Positions 33,031 through 42,453 of a stretch of DNA of 64,000 nt are shown here, piece by piece. Each line of letters starts with the position of its first letter. Position 1 is the first letter of the stretch. The notes under the pieces are model-generated. The model saw nothing but the letters and a program-made list of their open reading frames with translations, did not search any database and was not told where the DNA came from. Source of the DNA: Halosegnis marinus. GTDB lineage: Archaea; Halobacteriota; Halobacteria; Halobacteriales; Haloarculaceae. The DNA is taken from assembly GCF_029338355.1 (NCBI RefSeq), contig NZ_CP119802.1, forward strand, positions 1,302,001-1,366,000, given 5' to 3'. The position numbers were made by a program, and so were the translations under genes.

Positions 33031-33768
33031 ATGACCGACGAGCACGACGACCGCCGCGACCACGAGTTCTCGGAGGGGCAGGGGTTCGACGACCCGTACG
33101 AGGGGTTCGACCTCGACCCGCCGGAACTCACCGTCGACCCGGGGCAGGTGGACCCGGTCGATTCGCGCGTGCTGGCCGACACGCTCGACCGCCGCGACAC
33201 CGTCGCCGAGGACGTCGACGCCGACGAACTCATCGACGTGGGGCTGTCGTACATGGGTATCCAGCGGTTCGAGCAGGCCGTGGACACCTTCGAGCGCGCC
33301 GCGCAGTTCACCGAGGACGACGGCGTGAAACAGGAGGCGTGGACGAACAAGGGCGCGGCCCACGCCGAACTGGAGGAGTGGGAGGCCGCCATCGACTCCT
33401 ACCGCGAGGCGCTGTACGTCGACGCCGAGGGCGAACACGCCGCCGCCGCGGAGACGAACCTCGCGTACGCGCTGTGGGAGTCCGGCCGCACGGAGCAGGC
33501 GCTCGAACATGCCGAGACCGCCGTCGAGATCGACCCGCGCCACCCGCAGGCGTGGTACAACCGCGGCTTCTTCCTGCTCGAACGCGGCCTCGCCGAGGAC
33601 GCCGTCAACGCCTTCGAGAACGCCCAGCGGCTCGGCTTCCGCTCGCCGGAACTGCTGGAGGAGCTCGCGCGCGGCTACGAGGAGCTCGGCGAGGATGAGC
33701 GCGCCGAGGAGCTCGCCGACGAGGCCGAGGAGGTGCGCCGCCAGCGCGAGGAGGAGATGGTGCAGTGA
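33031..33768 (+). CDS. tetratricopeptide repeat protein
   Basis: A 245-residue soluble acidic protein. Residues 1-65 are charged and probably disordered. Residues 70-235 form about four TPR units, for example [19 protein letters not shown], then [20 protein letters not shown] and [20 protein letters not shown]. TPRs mediate protein-protein contacts; partners are unknown. The stop overlaps the start of the DUF424 gene (TGATG), so both are cotranslated, which suggests a joint function. ATG 33031 is chosen because everything upstream in the frame is antisense to purO. Confidence 0.88.
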   Translation: MTDEHDDRRDHEFSEGQGFDDPYEGFDLDPPELTVDPGQVDPVDSRVLADTLDRRDTVAEDVDADELIDVGLSYMGIQRFEQAVDTFERAAQFTEDDGVKQEAWTNKGAAHAELEEWEAAIDSYREALYVDAEGEHAAAAETNLAYALWESGRTEQALEHAETAVEIDPRHPQAWYNRGFFLLERGLAEDAVNAFENAQRLGFRSPELLEELARGYEELGEDERAEELADEAEEVRRQREEEMVQ

Positions 33769-34058
33769 TGTTGCTCGCGGAGCGCGACACCCCCGAGGGC
33801 CTGCTCGTCTCCGTCTGCGACGCGGAGGACCTCGGCGAGACCTTCGAGGGCGACGGCGTCTCGCTCACCGCCGACCCCGAGTTCTACGACGGGGAAGCCG
33901 CGGACGCCGACGCCGTGACCGACGCGCTCGCGCGCTGCTCGGTGGCGAACCTCGTCGGCGAGGAGTCGGTCGGCGTCGCCGTCGAGGCTGGCTTCGTCGC
34001 CGAGGGGAACGTCCTCGACCTCGACGGGACGCGCCACGCGCAGTACCTACGCCTCTAG
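33768..34058 (+). CDS. DUF424-family protein
   Basis: A 96-residue archaeal protein of the DUF424 family, beginning [20 protein letters not shown] and ending [17 protein letters not shown]. The central part holds the conserved [17 protein letters not shown]. The family is archaeal, small and uncharacterised. It is translationally coupled to the TPR gene through TGATG; the preceding GTG codon (33765) is a less likely start. Its 3' end overlaps the convergent membrane-protein gene by 12 bases. Confidence 0.82.
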   Translation: MLLAERDTPEGLLVSVCDAEDLGETFEGDGVSLTADPEFYDGEAADADAVTDALARCSVANLVGEESVGVAVEAGFVAEGNVLDLDGTRHAQYLRL

Positions 34059-34439
34059 CGCCCGCCGGAGCAGGTCCCCCGCGCCGAGCAGGACCGCGCC
34101 CGCGCTCGCGCCGAACACACAGACGAGCAGCGCCCGCCTCGCTCCCGGCGGCAGGAAGCCGACACCGAACCGAACGGCCACGAACAGGCCCGCCGCGGCG
34201 AGCACGGCCGCCCGTCCCCGTCGCGTCTCTCGTATCCACGCGTCGAGGTCGTCGATTCGGCCGGCGGCCCGGACCGCCGCGAGCGCGCCCGCGAACACCA
34301 GCGCCACCCCGACGAGCGCCGCCGGCCGGAGCGGGGTCGCCCCCTCCGACGTGAGCGCCGCGCCCACCGAGAGGAGCACGGCCGTTCCGAAGGAGACGAG
34401 GAGGGCGTCGGCGGCGAGCCGCGTCGAGTCGGAGACCAC
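34047..34439 (-). CDS. small multi-TM membrane protein
   Basis: A 130-residue hydrophobic protein starting at GTG 34439, with about four membrane segments (residues 12-30, 38-58, 76-95 and 104-120) and an Asp/Arg-rich loop at about 60-75. No family recognised. Its last 12 bases overlap the DUF424 gene on the other strand. Function unknown. Confidence 0.65.
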   Translation of the reverse strand: MVSDSTRLAADALLVSFGTAVLLSVGAALTSEGATPLRPAALVGVALVFAGALAAVRAAGRIDDLDAWIRETRRGRAAVLAAAGLFVAVRFGVGFLPPGARRALLVCVFGASAGAVLLGAGDLLRRALEA

Positions 34440-34581
34440 GCCCCGCGGTAGCGTCGGGACTGTCGAGTACCTGTCGCCGGTCGTTCGGTCGGGTGTGTTT
34501 CGTCTGCGTGGGGTCCTTTTGTTCGGTGGGCGCCTCGTTCATCTGTCTATGACGTTTCTGGCCGGTGAACGTCCCGCTCGC

Positions 34582-34600
34582 GCGGTTCCATGAGAACCGC
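34582..34600. repeat. inverted repeat GCGGTTC-N5-GAACCGC
   Basis: A perfect 7-bp stem with the 5-base loop CATGA in the 274-base gap between the MFS gene stop (34714) and the small membrane-protein start (34439), both minus strand. It may be a hairpin in the MFS transcript or an operator. I see nothing else in this gap: no TATA-like box, no credible ORF. Confidence 0.4.
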
Positions 34601-34713
34601 ACGGCACCGCGACCGCCCACACCCTCCCCAGCCGACTCCGTCGCTCCCCGCGGTCGCTCCGTCGTCCCTCGCGACGACGAGCGCGCCGTCGCGCGCTCGG
34701 CCCGCGCCGCCGT

Positions 34714-36081
34714 TCATTCGGCCGCGTCGAAGCCCCGTCCGGCGACCGCGAACACCGCGACCCCGGCGAGGCCGATAGCCGTCGCGACCCCGAACGCGAC
34801 GGCGGGCGAGACGGCGTACAGCGCGCCGCCGACGGCCGCCGAGGGAACGGTGACCGCGTTGCGAACGAGGTAATACGACCCGGTGACCCGGCCCCCCGCG
34901 TCCCGCTCCGCCGGGCCGACGATGAGCGCCTTGTGCGCGGGGAGGCCGGCGAAACGCAGACCGGAGAGGGCGAACAGGCCGACGAGGACCGCGGCCGGCG
35001 GCACGGAGAGCGGCCCGACGGCGACCGTCTCCCCGGGCGCGAGGACGAGCAGGGCCGGGAAGACGGCGTACACGAGGAAGCCGAGGCCGACGACGGGCTT
35101 GAGGCCGACCCGGTCGGCCATCCGCGAGACGGGGAGCATCGACGCGAGCGCGACGGCCATCTCGACGGCGAGCAGGACGCCGAAGAACGCCTGCGGGGAG
35201 AGCGCGCCGACGACCGGGAGCGCGACCGGCCCGCCGAGGTACTCCACGACGAAGACGACGAAGAACACGTACACCATCCCGTTGGCGAACCGGACCAGCG
35301 TGTCCGCGGCGAGCAGCGGCGGCAGTTCGTCGGGGAGCGCGCCCAGGTCCGCGAGCACGCTCTCGACCCCCGCGAAGGACTTCCCCAGCGAGTCGTTGGA
35401 GGCGTCGTAGAGGTAGTGCTGGGCGAGCGTACCGACGAGCGCGACGGCGGCCGCGCCCGCGAGGACGACCCGGAAGCCGACCTCGAAGGCGTACACCGAC
35501 AGCGCCGCGGCGACGAGCAGCGGCCCGAGCAGGAACGCCAGCCGCCGAACCGTCTCCGTGGCGGCGAAGGCCGTCGCCAGTCGCGACGGCTCGACGGACT
35601 GTTTCACGACGGCGAACGTCGCGCCGAGGCCGAACGACTTCCAGCACTGCACGAGCGGCAGCCCCAGGAACACGGCGACCGGGAGGACGAGTTCGGGCAC
35701 CGCGACCGGGCCGACCGCGAACGCCGGCACGACGACCGACGGGACGAGGCCCGCGACGGCCCACACCGCGAAGCCGACCGCGGACAGCAGGCCGAACAGC
35801 GTCAGCGCGCGCCGCGACCCGATGCGGTCCGAGACGCGGCCGCCGGGGTACGGGTAGACGGCCGAGACGAGGTTCCCGAACGAGCCGAACAGGCCGACGA
35901 CGAGCGGGCCGGCCCCGAGCGCGTAGAGGTACTCGGCCATGTACTGGTTCGTCCCCTGATAGCCGAGCGAGAAGGCGAACATCGCGGCCGAGAGGACGAG
36001 CACGTCCCGTTCGAGCGCGAGGTAGCCCCGGAGCGTCGCGAGCGGGTCGGTGTCGGCCTCGACACGGCCGCCGTCTGTCAT
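34714..36081 (-). CDS. MFS transporter
   Basis: A 455-residue major facilitator with 12 hydrophobic segments in two halves. The first half shows YPGGRVSDRIGSRRAL (about 78-93), the family's loop 2-3 motif, and the second half its counterpart VSRMADRVGLKPVVGLG. An extra cytoplasmic loop of about 35 residues lies between helices 6 and 7 (YDASNDSLGKSF). The substrate cannot be predicted; multidrug efflux-like subfamilies are closest in appearance. The 3' end is followed by a gap with a short inverted repeat. Confidence 0.87.
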   Translation of the reverse strand: MTDGGRVEADTDPLATLRGYLALERDVLVLSAAMFAFSLGYQGTNQYMAEYLYALGAGPLVVGLFGSFGNLVSAVYPYPGGRVSDRIGSRRALTLFGLLSAVGFAVWAVAGLVPSVVVPAFAVGPVAVPELVLPVAVFLGLPLVQCWKSFGLGATFAVVKQSVEPSRLATAFAATETVRRLAFLLGPLLVAAALSVYAFEVGFRVVLAGAAAVALVGTLAQHYLYDASNDSLGKSFAGVESVLADLGALPDELPPLLAADTLVRFANGMVYVFFVVFVVEYLGGPVALPVVGALSPQAFFGVLLAVEMAVALASMLPVSRMADRVGLKPVVGLGFLVYAVFPALLVLAPGETVAVGPLSVPPAAVLVGLFALSGLRFAGLPAHKALIVGPAERDAGGRVTGSYYLVRNAVTVPSAAVGGALYAVSPAVAFGVATAIGLAGVAVFAVAGRGFDAAE

Positions 36082-36167
36082 CGGTCGGCCCTGCGCGCGC
36101 GGGTCACTTCGCTGTTCCCGTGTGAACGACCCCCGACCGCTATGGGCCGCCCGGCCGTGCGGCCGGT

Positions 36168-36620
36168 ATGGACTACGACGCGCTCGTCTCCCCCTCGGAG
36201 GACGCCATCCGGGTCGTCGAGATAGCGGCGGCGTACATCCTCGTCGGCCTGTTCGCCGTCGGGGTGCTCGACCTGCTGGCGCAGATAGCCGACGCGGCGC
36301 TCGTCTCGATACGGTCGGGCGGGCGCGTCGGCATCACCGACCCGAACGTCGTGGTCGGCTTCATCGACACCGCGCTGCTGCTGTTCATCATCGTCGAGAT
36401 ATACCAGACCGTCGTCGCGTACACCCGCGAGGAGAGCGTCGTCCGCATCGTCATCATCGCGGGCATCATCGCCGTCTCGCGGAAGATAATCAGTTTCCGG
36501 CCGGGCGAGACGACCACGACCGAGGACCTGCTGTTCGCGGGGTCGTTCGCCCTGCTCCTGCTCGTTCTCGTCCTCGCGCTGTACGTCCTCCGCACGACGG
36601 AGGGGAACCCGCCGGAGTGA
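36168..36620 (+). CDS. PsiE-family (phosphate-starvation-inducible) membrane protein
   Basis: A 150-residue membrane protein with four hydrophobic segments (about 20-42, 65-85, 95-112 and 120-140), the layout of the PsiE family. The stretch VVGFIDTALLLFIIVEIYQT and the following AYTREESVVRIVIIAGIIA are typical. The bacterial founder is induced by phosphate starvation, but the biochemical role is unknown. A pst operon lies 6 kb away on the other strand, so shared phosphate control is possible but not shown. It is convergent with the PGF-CTERM gene without a gap. Confidence 0.78.
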   Translation: MDYDALVSPSEDAIRVVEIAAAYILVGLFAVGVLDLLAQIADAALVSIRSGGRVGITDPNVVVGFIDTALLLFIIVEIYQTVVAYTREESVVRIVIIAGIIAVSRKIISFRPGETTTTEDLLFAGSFALLLLVLVLALYVLRTTEGNPPE

Positions 36621-37829
36621 CTAGCGGCGCCGGGCGAGCAGCGCGACGCCGAGCAGGGCCGCGACGACCGCGAGGACGCCGAATCCGGGCGCGCTCGTCG
36701 CCGTGGGCGTGTCGGTCGCCGCCTCGGTGGCCGTGGGCGTGTCGGTCGCCGTCGGCGTCGCGTCGGGTTCCGCCGTCGCGGTGGCGACGCCCTCCACGGT
36801 GAGTTCGTTCGAGGTCACGCCGTCGAGCGTCGCGACCACCGTCTGCTCGCCCGCGGCCGGCACCGTCACCCTGGCGGTGCCCGACGCGCCCGTCGTCGCG
36901 GAGGCGTCGCCGACCGTGACCGTCGCGCCCTCGACGGGTTCGTCGTAGGCGTTGCGCACCGTCACCTGGAGCGACTCCCCGACGACGACCCGCTCGTTCG
37001 ACGCCGTGAGGTTCAGCGCCCGCTCGCGGTTGAGCGTCAGGGTGCGCTCCGTCGCCCCGGTGGCGACGTCGACGGTCGTCGTGGCCGTCTCGTAGCCGTC
37101 CTTCGTCGCCGTCACCTCGTAGCGCGTGTTCACCGGGAGGGTGAAGGTCACCGTCCCGTCCGTGAGCCGCTGGCTCCCGATGTCCGCCACCTCGACGCGG
37201 ACCTCCGAGAGCGGTTCCGGCGGCGAGAAGTGGTCGTCAACGACGCGGAAGGCGACGTTCGTCGTGCCGCGGCGCATGGACTTGTTCAGGCTGGTGTCCT
37301 CGCCCACCGTCTCCAGCGTGAGGTTCCGGTAGTAGCCGGCCTTGGTGAGTTCGAGGTAGTACTCGCCCTGCTCCACGGCGGGGGTGGTGAAGGTACCGTC
37401 GGCGTCCGTCGTCCCCGAGACGACGGACTCGCCGTCGCGCCGCAGGCTCACCCGCGCGTCCGCGACCGGGCCGCTCGTGTCGTTGACCGCGACGGTGAGC
37501 GTCCCCTTCGGCCCCACCTCGACGGTCACGTCGCGCTCGCTCGCGTTCTCCACGACGACCGGACGGTTGCGGATGTACCCCTCGCTCTCGACGGCCAGCG
37601 ACACGTCGGCGCCCTCCGGTACGTCGACGAACGCGCGCCCGTTCGACGCCGTGCGGACGGTCGCGCTCCCGCCGTCCCACGACGCGTCGATGGTCGCGCC
37701 GCCGACGGCGGTTCCGTTCGCCGTCTCGACCGCGACGGTGAGCGTCACGTCGTCGCTCTGTCCCGCGACCGGAGCCGACACCGCGAGCAACGATACCACG
37801 AGCAACCCGACCACCACCCCTGTTCGCAT
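36621..37829 (-). CDS. PGF-CTERM surface protein with Ig-like/carboxypeptidase-regulatory-like repeats
   Basis: A 402-residue exported protein. It has a signal peptide at residues 1-27 (TGVVVGLLVVSLLAVSAPVAG), about three to four beta-sandwich repeats (VAVETANGTAVGGATIDASW, VAVNDTSGPVADARVSLRR, VRNAYDEPVEGATVTVGDA), a Thr/Ala/Pro-rich stalk at 350-375, and a C-terminal PGFGVLAVVAALLGVALLARRR signal. That last motif is the PGF-CTERM tripartite signal cut and lipid-anchored by archaeosortase ArtA. The protein should be attached to the cell surface and the stalk glycosylated. ATG 37829 gives a standard signal peptide; ATG 37850 is a close alternative. Confidence 0.83.
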   Translation of the reverse strand: MRTGVVVGLLVVSLLAVSAPVAGQSDDVTLTVAVETANGTAVGGATIDASWDGGSATVRTASNGRAFVDVPEGADVSLAVESEGYIRNRPVVVENASERDVTVEVGPKGTLTVAVNDTSGPVADARVSLRRDGESVVSGTTDADGTFTTPAVEQGEYYLELTKAGYYRNLTLETVGEDTSLNKSMRRGTTNVAFRVVDDHFSPPEPLSEVRVEVADIGSQRLTDGTVTFTLPVNTRYEVTATKDGYETATTTVDVATGATERTLTLNRERALNLTASNERVVVGESLQVTVRNAYDEPVEGATVTVGDASATTGASGTARVTVPAAGEQTVVATLDGVTSNELTVEGVATATAEPDATPTATDTPTATEAATDTPTATSAPGFGVLAVVAALLGVALLARRR

Positions 37830-37869
37830 ACGGTAACGAGTAACGTACATCGGCTTGAGTGTAGTGGCT

Positions 37870-39264
37870 CTACCGACCCCCGCGGCGCCTGCCGAGGTAC
37901 CATCCGAGGGGAGCGAGGACGGCGAGCGCACCCACGAATACCGCCCCACCGACGCCGGCGGCCCCGTCAACGAGCAGTCGCCACGCGGGCCGGGCGACCC
38001 CCAGCAGCTTCGCACCCGTCGCGGCGACCAACACCGCCGGGATGGCGTAGCGGACGAGCGGGTCCAGCCGTCCGAGTTCGGCGCGGACCGCCCCCGCGCC
38101 GCCGGCCCAGACGAACGCCGCGACGAGACACAGCGCGGAGAGGGGGAGCGCGTACGTGCCGGCCGACTCGTCGACGAGGTCGAGCACGGGTCGCCCCGCC
38201 ACGGCGAGTCGAACGGGGCTGTAGCTCAGCGCCGAGGGGAGGCCCAGCACGAACACGAGGGCGGTCGCCCCGGCCGTGGCGCGTCGCCGGTCGAGCCGCG
38301 TCGCGTTCGCCGCGGCGGCGACGACCACCTCCAGCAGCGAGACGGCGGAGGTGAGCGCCGCGAGGAGGAGCAGGCCGAAGAAGCCGACGGCGACGACGCG
38401 GCCGAACGGCATCGCGCCGAACGCCTCGGGGAGGGTGGTGAACGCCAGCTCCGTCCCGAGCGTCGGCGTCAGCCCGGCGGTGAACACCACGGGGAAGATG
38501 ACGAGCCCCGCGAGCAGGGCCGCCGCCACGTCCGCCGCGGCGATGACGAGCGACGAGCGGACCAGCGGCGTCCCGTCGTCGAGGTAGCTCCCGTAGGTGA
38601 GCATGATGCCCTGCCCGACGGACAGCGAGAAGAACACCTGTCCGAAGGCGGCCGACCACAGCCCCGGGTCGCCCAGCACGGAGAGGTCGGGGGTGAACAG
38701 GAACGCGAGCGCCGCGTCCCGGCCGGGGAGCGTGAGGTTGTACGCCGCGATGCCCGCCAGCAGCAGGAAGACGGTCGGCATCACGACCCGCGCGAGCCGT
38801 TCGATGCCGTCGCGGACCCCGAGCGAGACGACGGCCGCGACGAGGACGGTGACGGCGACGAAACAGCCGACCGGGAGCCAGCCCGCGGTGAACGCCGCGA
38901 ACGTCGTCGACCCGCCCGTCGCCCACGCGCCGAGGAAGCCGAACACCCACCCCGTCAGGACGAGGTAGTAGCTGAGCACGAGCAGGACGCCGCCCGCGAC
39001 CGCCCACCCGAGGACGCCGTAGCCGGGACCGACGCCCCGGAACGCGGAGACCACGTCGGTCCGCAGCCGTCGCCCGACGGCGAGTTCGAGCACGAGCAGC
39101 GGCACGGCACAGCAGCCGACCGCGAGCAGGTACGGCACGAGGTACGCGCCGCCGCCGTTCGTCCCCAGCACGGCCGGGAACCGCCAGATGTTCCCCAGGC
39201 CGACGGCCGCGCCGACCGTGGCGAGCAGGAACCCGGGCCGCGAGGACCACCGTTCGGTCGCCAT
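37870..39264 (-). CDS. sodium-dependent transporter of the NSS/SNF family
   Basis: A 464-residue membrane protein with about 11-12 transmembrane segments of the neurotransmitter:sodium symporter family. The first helix carries the unwound ion-binding motif ATVGAAVGLGNIWRFP (about 15-30), and helix 6 holds GQVFFSLSVGQGIMLTYGSY (about 207-226), matching LeuT-type binding sites. It should import an amino acid or similar solute with Na+, fitting a high-salt cell. The loop sequences do not identify the substrate. The next gene downstream (PGF-CTERM) starts 40 bases after its stop. Confidence 0.88.
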   Translation of the reverse strand: MATERWSSRPGFLLATVGAAVGLGNIWRFPAVLGTNGGGAYLVPYLLAVGCCAVPLLVLELAVGRRLRTDVVSAFRGVGPGYGVLGWAVAGGVLLVLSYYLVLTGWVFGFLGAWATGGSTTFAAFTAGWLPVGCFVAVTVLVAAVVSLGVRDGIERLARVVMPTVFLLLAGIAAYNLTLPGRDAALAFLFTPDLSVLGDPGLWSAAFGQVFFSLSVGQGIMLTYGSYLDDGTPLVRSSLVIAAADVAAALLAGLVIFPVVFTAGLTPTLGTELAFTTLPEAFGAMPFGRVVAVGFFGLLLLAALTSAVSLLEVVVAAAANATRLDRRRATAGATALVFVLGLPSALSYSPVRLAVAGRPVLDLVDESAGTYALPLSALCLVAAFVWAGGAGAVRAELGRLDPLVRYAIPAVLVAATGAKLLGVARPAWRLLVDGAAGVGGAVFVGALAVLAPLGWYLGRRRGGR

Positions 39265-39293
39265 GGCCGCGCTCCGCCGGGGACGGTGTTAAA

Positions 39294-41255
39294 TCAACCC
39301 CCGTGACCGGGGTAGTCGCGCTCGAATCGGTTCTCCAGCTCCTCGCGGCCCACCTCCACGACGACGGGACGGCCGTGCGGGCAGGCGTAGGGGTTCTCGC
39401 AGGCGTTCAGCGCCGCGAGCAGGTCCGTCACCGACCCCTCCGTGAGCGAGGTGTTCCCCTTCACCGAGGGGTAGCAGGCGAGGTCGCCGAGCAGGTCCTC
39501 GGCGGCGCGCTCGACCGTCCGTTCGGGGTCGCCGTCCGCGAAGTCGTCCACGAGGTCGCGGACGAGTTCGGGGCCGGCCGCGTCGGCCAACAGCGCCGGT
39601 ACCGTCGAGACGCGGAGCGTGCGGTCGTCGGCCAGCGTCGCCGAAAAGCCCAGCCGCGCGAGCGCCTCGCTCGCCGGCTCGACGAGCGCCGCCTCCTTCG
39701 CCGTCAGCGACACCTCGACCGGCTCCGCGAGCGTCTGCGTCGTCACGCCGTCCGCGAACCGCTCGCGCAGGCGCTCGAAGTTCACCCGCTCGTCGGCCGC
39801 GTGCTGGTCTATCAGCACGAGGCCGTCGTCCGTCTCCGCGACGACGTAGGTGTCGTGGAGCTGTCCCAGCACGCGCATCGACGGCAGGGTGTCGAACGCG
39901 TGGTCGCCCGGGTCGCTCCCGTCGAAGGTGGTCTGGGCCGGCCGCTCGCGGAAGCGGCGGTCAGTGTCCCGCCTCGTGTCCGTGTCGTCCGCCGACTGCC
40001 CCCCGTTTCCGGTCGAACGGGCCCCGGCGTGCCACGCCGGGGTGTCGGCCCCGGAATCGGCTTCGTCGCTCTCCGTCGTCGTCTCCGGCCCGGTCGCCGC
40101 GTCCGACCCGGTCACCGCGTTCGCGCCCGCGTCGCGGTGCCGGGCCTCGGTCGCGCGGTCGGCCCCGCGTTCCTCCTCGCGCTCCCCGCCGGACGGCTCC
40201 GGCGCTATCTCCGTCTGGTCGGCCTTCGAGCGGCCCCGCGGCGCGGTCGTCCGAATCAGCCCCTCCGCGAGCAGGGCGGACTCGACGGCGTCGCGCACCT
40301 GTCTCGCCATCCCGTCCTCGTCGGCGAAGCGCACCTCCAGCTTCCGGGGGTGGACGTTCACGTCCACGGTCGCGGGGTCCACCTCGACGTCGAGGACGGC
40401 GAACGGGTAGCGGTCCGAGGCGAGTTGCCGGCCGTACGCCTCCACCACGGCGTCGCGGACGGCGCTCGCCGTGACCCACCGACCGTTGACGAAGACGTTC
40501 ACGTAGTCGCGGGTCGCGCGGTTCGTCTCCGGGTGGGAGACGAGGCCGCCGACCGCGGCGAGCGGCCCGTCCTCGTCGGTCCCCTCGACGGGGACCATGT
40601 TCGCCGCGACCTCGCGGCCGTACACCGACATGACGGCCGAGCGGCGGTCGCCCCGTCCCTCGGTGGCGAACGTCTCGCGGCCGTCGTGGGTCAGCGATAC
40701 GGCCACCCCGGGGCTGGCGAGCGCGTAGCCCGACACGACCGCGTTGACGTGGGAGAACTCCGTCGCCTCCGCCTTCAGGTACTTCCGGCGGGCCGGAACG
40801 TTGTAGAAGAGGTCCTCCACGACGACCGTCGTCCCCTCGGGGCAGCCGACCGGCTCGCGGGCGACCACCTCGCCGCCCGCGACGCGGAGTTCGGCGCCGC
40901 GGTCCGCGCCGCGCGGCCGCGAGCGCACCGTGAGCCGCGACACCGCGCCGATGGCGTGGAGCGCCTCGCCGCGGAAGCCGAGCGTCCCCACACCGGCTTC
41001 GAGGTCGTCGATGTCGCCGATCTTCGAGGTGGCGTGTTCCGCCACCGCGAGCTCCAGGTCGTCGGCCGGGATGCCGACGCCGTCGTCGCGGACCTCGATG
41101 CGTTCGGTGCCGCCGGCCTCGACGCTCACCTCGACGCGCGAGGCGTCGGCGTCCACGCTGTTCTCGACGAGTTCCTTCACGACGGAGGCGGGCCGCTCGA
41201 CCACCTCGCCGGCCGCGATGCGCTCGACCGTCGCGTCGTCGAGCCGGTGTATCAC
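39294..41255 (-). CDS. mutL: DNA mismatch repair protein MutL
   Basis: A 653-residue MutL starting at GTG 41255, coupled to the upstream NUDIX gene by a GTGA overlap. The GHKL ATPase domain shows ELVENSVDADA (about 28), DDGVGIPADD (about 56) and TLGFRGEALHAIGA (about 92). A Glu/Thr-rich linker spans about 345-455. The C-terminal domain has the endonuclease motif DQHAADERVNFE (about 510), which fits DQHA-x2-E-x4-E, and ACPHGRP near the end. It is therefore a nicking-type MutL, as in organisms lacking MutH. Its partner mutS lies 15 kb away and is frameshifted in this sequence. Confidence 0.94.
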   Translation of the reverse strand: MIHRLDDATVERIAAGEVVERPASVVKELVENSVDADASRVEVSVEAGGTERIEVRDDGVGIPADDLELAVAEHATSKIGDIDDLEAGVGTLGFRGEALHAIGAVSRLTVRSRPRGADRGAELRVAGGEVVAREPVGCPEGTTVVVEDLFYNVPARRKYLKAEATEFSHVNAVVSGYALASPGVAVSLTHDGRETFATEGRGDRRSAVMSVYGREVAANMVPVEGTDEDGPLAAVGGLVSHPETNRATRDYVNVFVNGRWVTASAVRDAVVEAYGRQLASDRYPFAVLDVEVDPATVDVNVHPRKLEVRFADEDGMARQVRDAVESALLAEGLIRTTAPRGRSKADQTEIAPEPSGGEREEERGADRATEARHRDAGANAVTGSDAATGPETTTESDEADSGADTPAWHAGARSTGNGGQSADDTDTRRDTDRRFRERPAQTTFDGSDPGDHAFDTLPSMRVLGQLHDTYVVAETDDGLVLIDQHAADERVNFERLRERFADGVTTQTLAEPVEVSLTAKEAALVEPASEALARLGFSATLADDRTLRVSTVPALLADAAGPELVRDLVDDFADGDPERTVERAAEDLLGDLACYPSVKGNTSLTEGSVTDLLAALNACENPYACPHGRPVVVEVGREELENRFERDYPGHGG

Positions 41256-41623
41256 GCTCCCTCCGCCCGGTCGAGGGCCGTCGTCCGGCGGTCGTTCAGG
41301 AGCGGGCGGGCGTCGGCTGGCGCGAGCCACCGCGCGTCCGTGTGCTCCGCGGAGAGGGTCACCTCGGTCCCCTCGGTCGTACAGCGGTAGAAGACGAGGT
41401 ACGTCGCGCGCTTCTTCCGCCGACGCTTCACGGCGGTGTGGACCGGCCGGCCGACGCGCACGTCGAGGCCCGTCTCCTCGCGGCACTCGCGGACGAGCGC
41501 CTCCTCCGGGTGTTCGCCCCGGTCGACGCCGCCGCCCGGGAACTCCCAGCCGTCGTCGTCGAGCAGCAGCACGCCGCCGTCGGGCGCGAACAGGACGGCC
41601 TTCTGGCTCACCGCCGCGGTCAT
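41252..41623 (-). CDS. NUDIX hydrolase
   Basis: A 123-residue NUDIX protein. The NUDIX box is split between GWEFPGGGVDRGEHP and EALVRECREETGLDV (about residues 25-54), which binds the catalytic metal. Such enzymes cleave nucleoside diphosphates linked to another group, and small ones often clean damaged nucleotides. Coupling to mutL (GTGA) makes nucleotide or DNA damage control an attractive reading, but this is inference. ATG 41623 is preferred; in-frame GTG at 41635 or 41665 would add 4 or 14 residues. Confidence 0.83.
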   Translation of the reverse strand: MTAAVSQKAVLFAPDGGVLLLDDDGWEFPGGGVDRGEHPEEALVRECREETGLDVRVGRPVHTAVKRRRKKRATYLVFYRCTTEGTEVTLSAEHTDARWLAPADARPLLNDRRTTALDRAEGA

Positions 41624-41681
41624 CGGCTCGGTCACGGCCGCCTCCCCTCGGTCATCGTCAGCCACTCCGCCGCGCGACGTA

Positions 41682-42080
41682 TCAATCCCGCGCCTGCTCG
41701 CCGCGCGCCGCCGTCTCCAGCAGCGTCTCGCGCTCCTCGAAGTACGCCGGCGCGTCGTGCTCGCGCTCCAGCGCCAGCACGCGGTCGAGCGCCGCCTCCG
41801 GGTCCGCCGGGAGTCCCCCCGCGAGGTCGGCGTAGCGGGCCGCGAGGTCGCGGAACGCCGCCATCCGGGCGCGCTTCGCCTCCACGAGCGCCTGCGTCTC
41901 CTCGATGTCGGCGAGCGCGTCCTCGGTGGCGTCCCCCTCGCGCGCCGCGGCGATGTCGGCGTCCGCGTCGTCGAGCAGGACCTCGGCCTCCTCGCCCAGC
42001 CGCTCGATGCGGCCCGCGAGCAGGCCCGCCTGCGTCTCGCAGTAGTCCGCCAGCGCCTCGGCCGTGAGCGGGTCGTCCAT
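41682..42080 (-). CDS. helical coiled-coil hypothetical protein
   Basis: A 132-residue acidic, almost wholly helical protein with heptad-like runs at about 10-75 (LADYCETQAGLLAGRIERL, ALVEAKRARMAAFRDLAAR) and a C-terminal EREHDAPAYFEERETLLE. No catalytic motif is visible. It is minus strand, 58 bases before the NUDIX start, and may be cotranscribed with NUDIX and mutL. Function unknown. Confidence 0.72.
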   Translation of the reverse strand: MDDPLTAEALADYCETQAGLLAGRIERLGEEAEVLLDDADADIAAAREGDATEDALADIEETQALVEAKRARMAAFRDLAARYADLAGGLPADPEAALDRVLALEREHDAPAYFEERETLLETAARGEQARD

Positions 42081-42140
42081 GCCCCCGGTTCGGGTGCGCG
42101 CGCCGAAAGGCGTTCGCCCCGGCCCCCGACCCGGCCCGGT

Positions 42141-42422
42141 TCACTCGGCCGCCCGGAGGTGTGTCCGCGCCTCCTCGCGGCTCATCCCGCGCACGCCGCA
42201 GATACACGAGAACAGCTCCGGCTCGCCGGGTTCGACGGTTTCCCGGTCGGTCTCCGCGAGGTCGCCGTCCGCGAGCGCGAAGCGGACGCGCTCGCTGTAC
42301 TGGACGACGGCCTCGACGCGGTGGTCGGCGTCGGGGTCCGGCTTCGCGATGGCCGCCTCGTGTTCGGCCGCCATCGACTCCTTCCACTCGCGCAGGGTCG
42401 CCTCGGGGTCGCGGTCGCTCAT
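42141..42422 (-). CDS. small conserved hypothetical protein
   Basis: A 93-residue acidic protein with a helical start (MSDRDPEATLREWKESMAAE) and a conserved-looking C-terminal FSCICGVRGMSREEARTHL, containing a CxC pair. The two cysteines are too few for a zinc finger alone but could serve in a dimer. It sits between the coiled-coil gene and the AbrB-PhoU gene on the same strand. Function unknown. Confidence 0.7.
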   Translation of the reverse strand: MSDRDPEATLREWKESMAAEHEAAIAKPDPDADHRVEAVVQYSERVRFALADGDLAETDRETVEPGEPELFSCICGVRGMSREEARTHLRAAE

Positions 42423-42453
42423 GGGTGGCGAACGCGAGCCGGGAACAAAAGCG

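Noticed and set aside
34351-34593. 80-codon plus-strand ORF
   Set aside because: Overlaps the small membrane-protein gene antisense, has no promoter, and its composition is not haloarchaeal.
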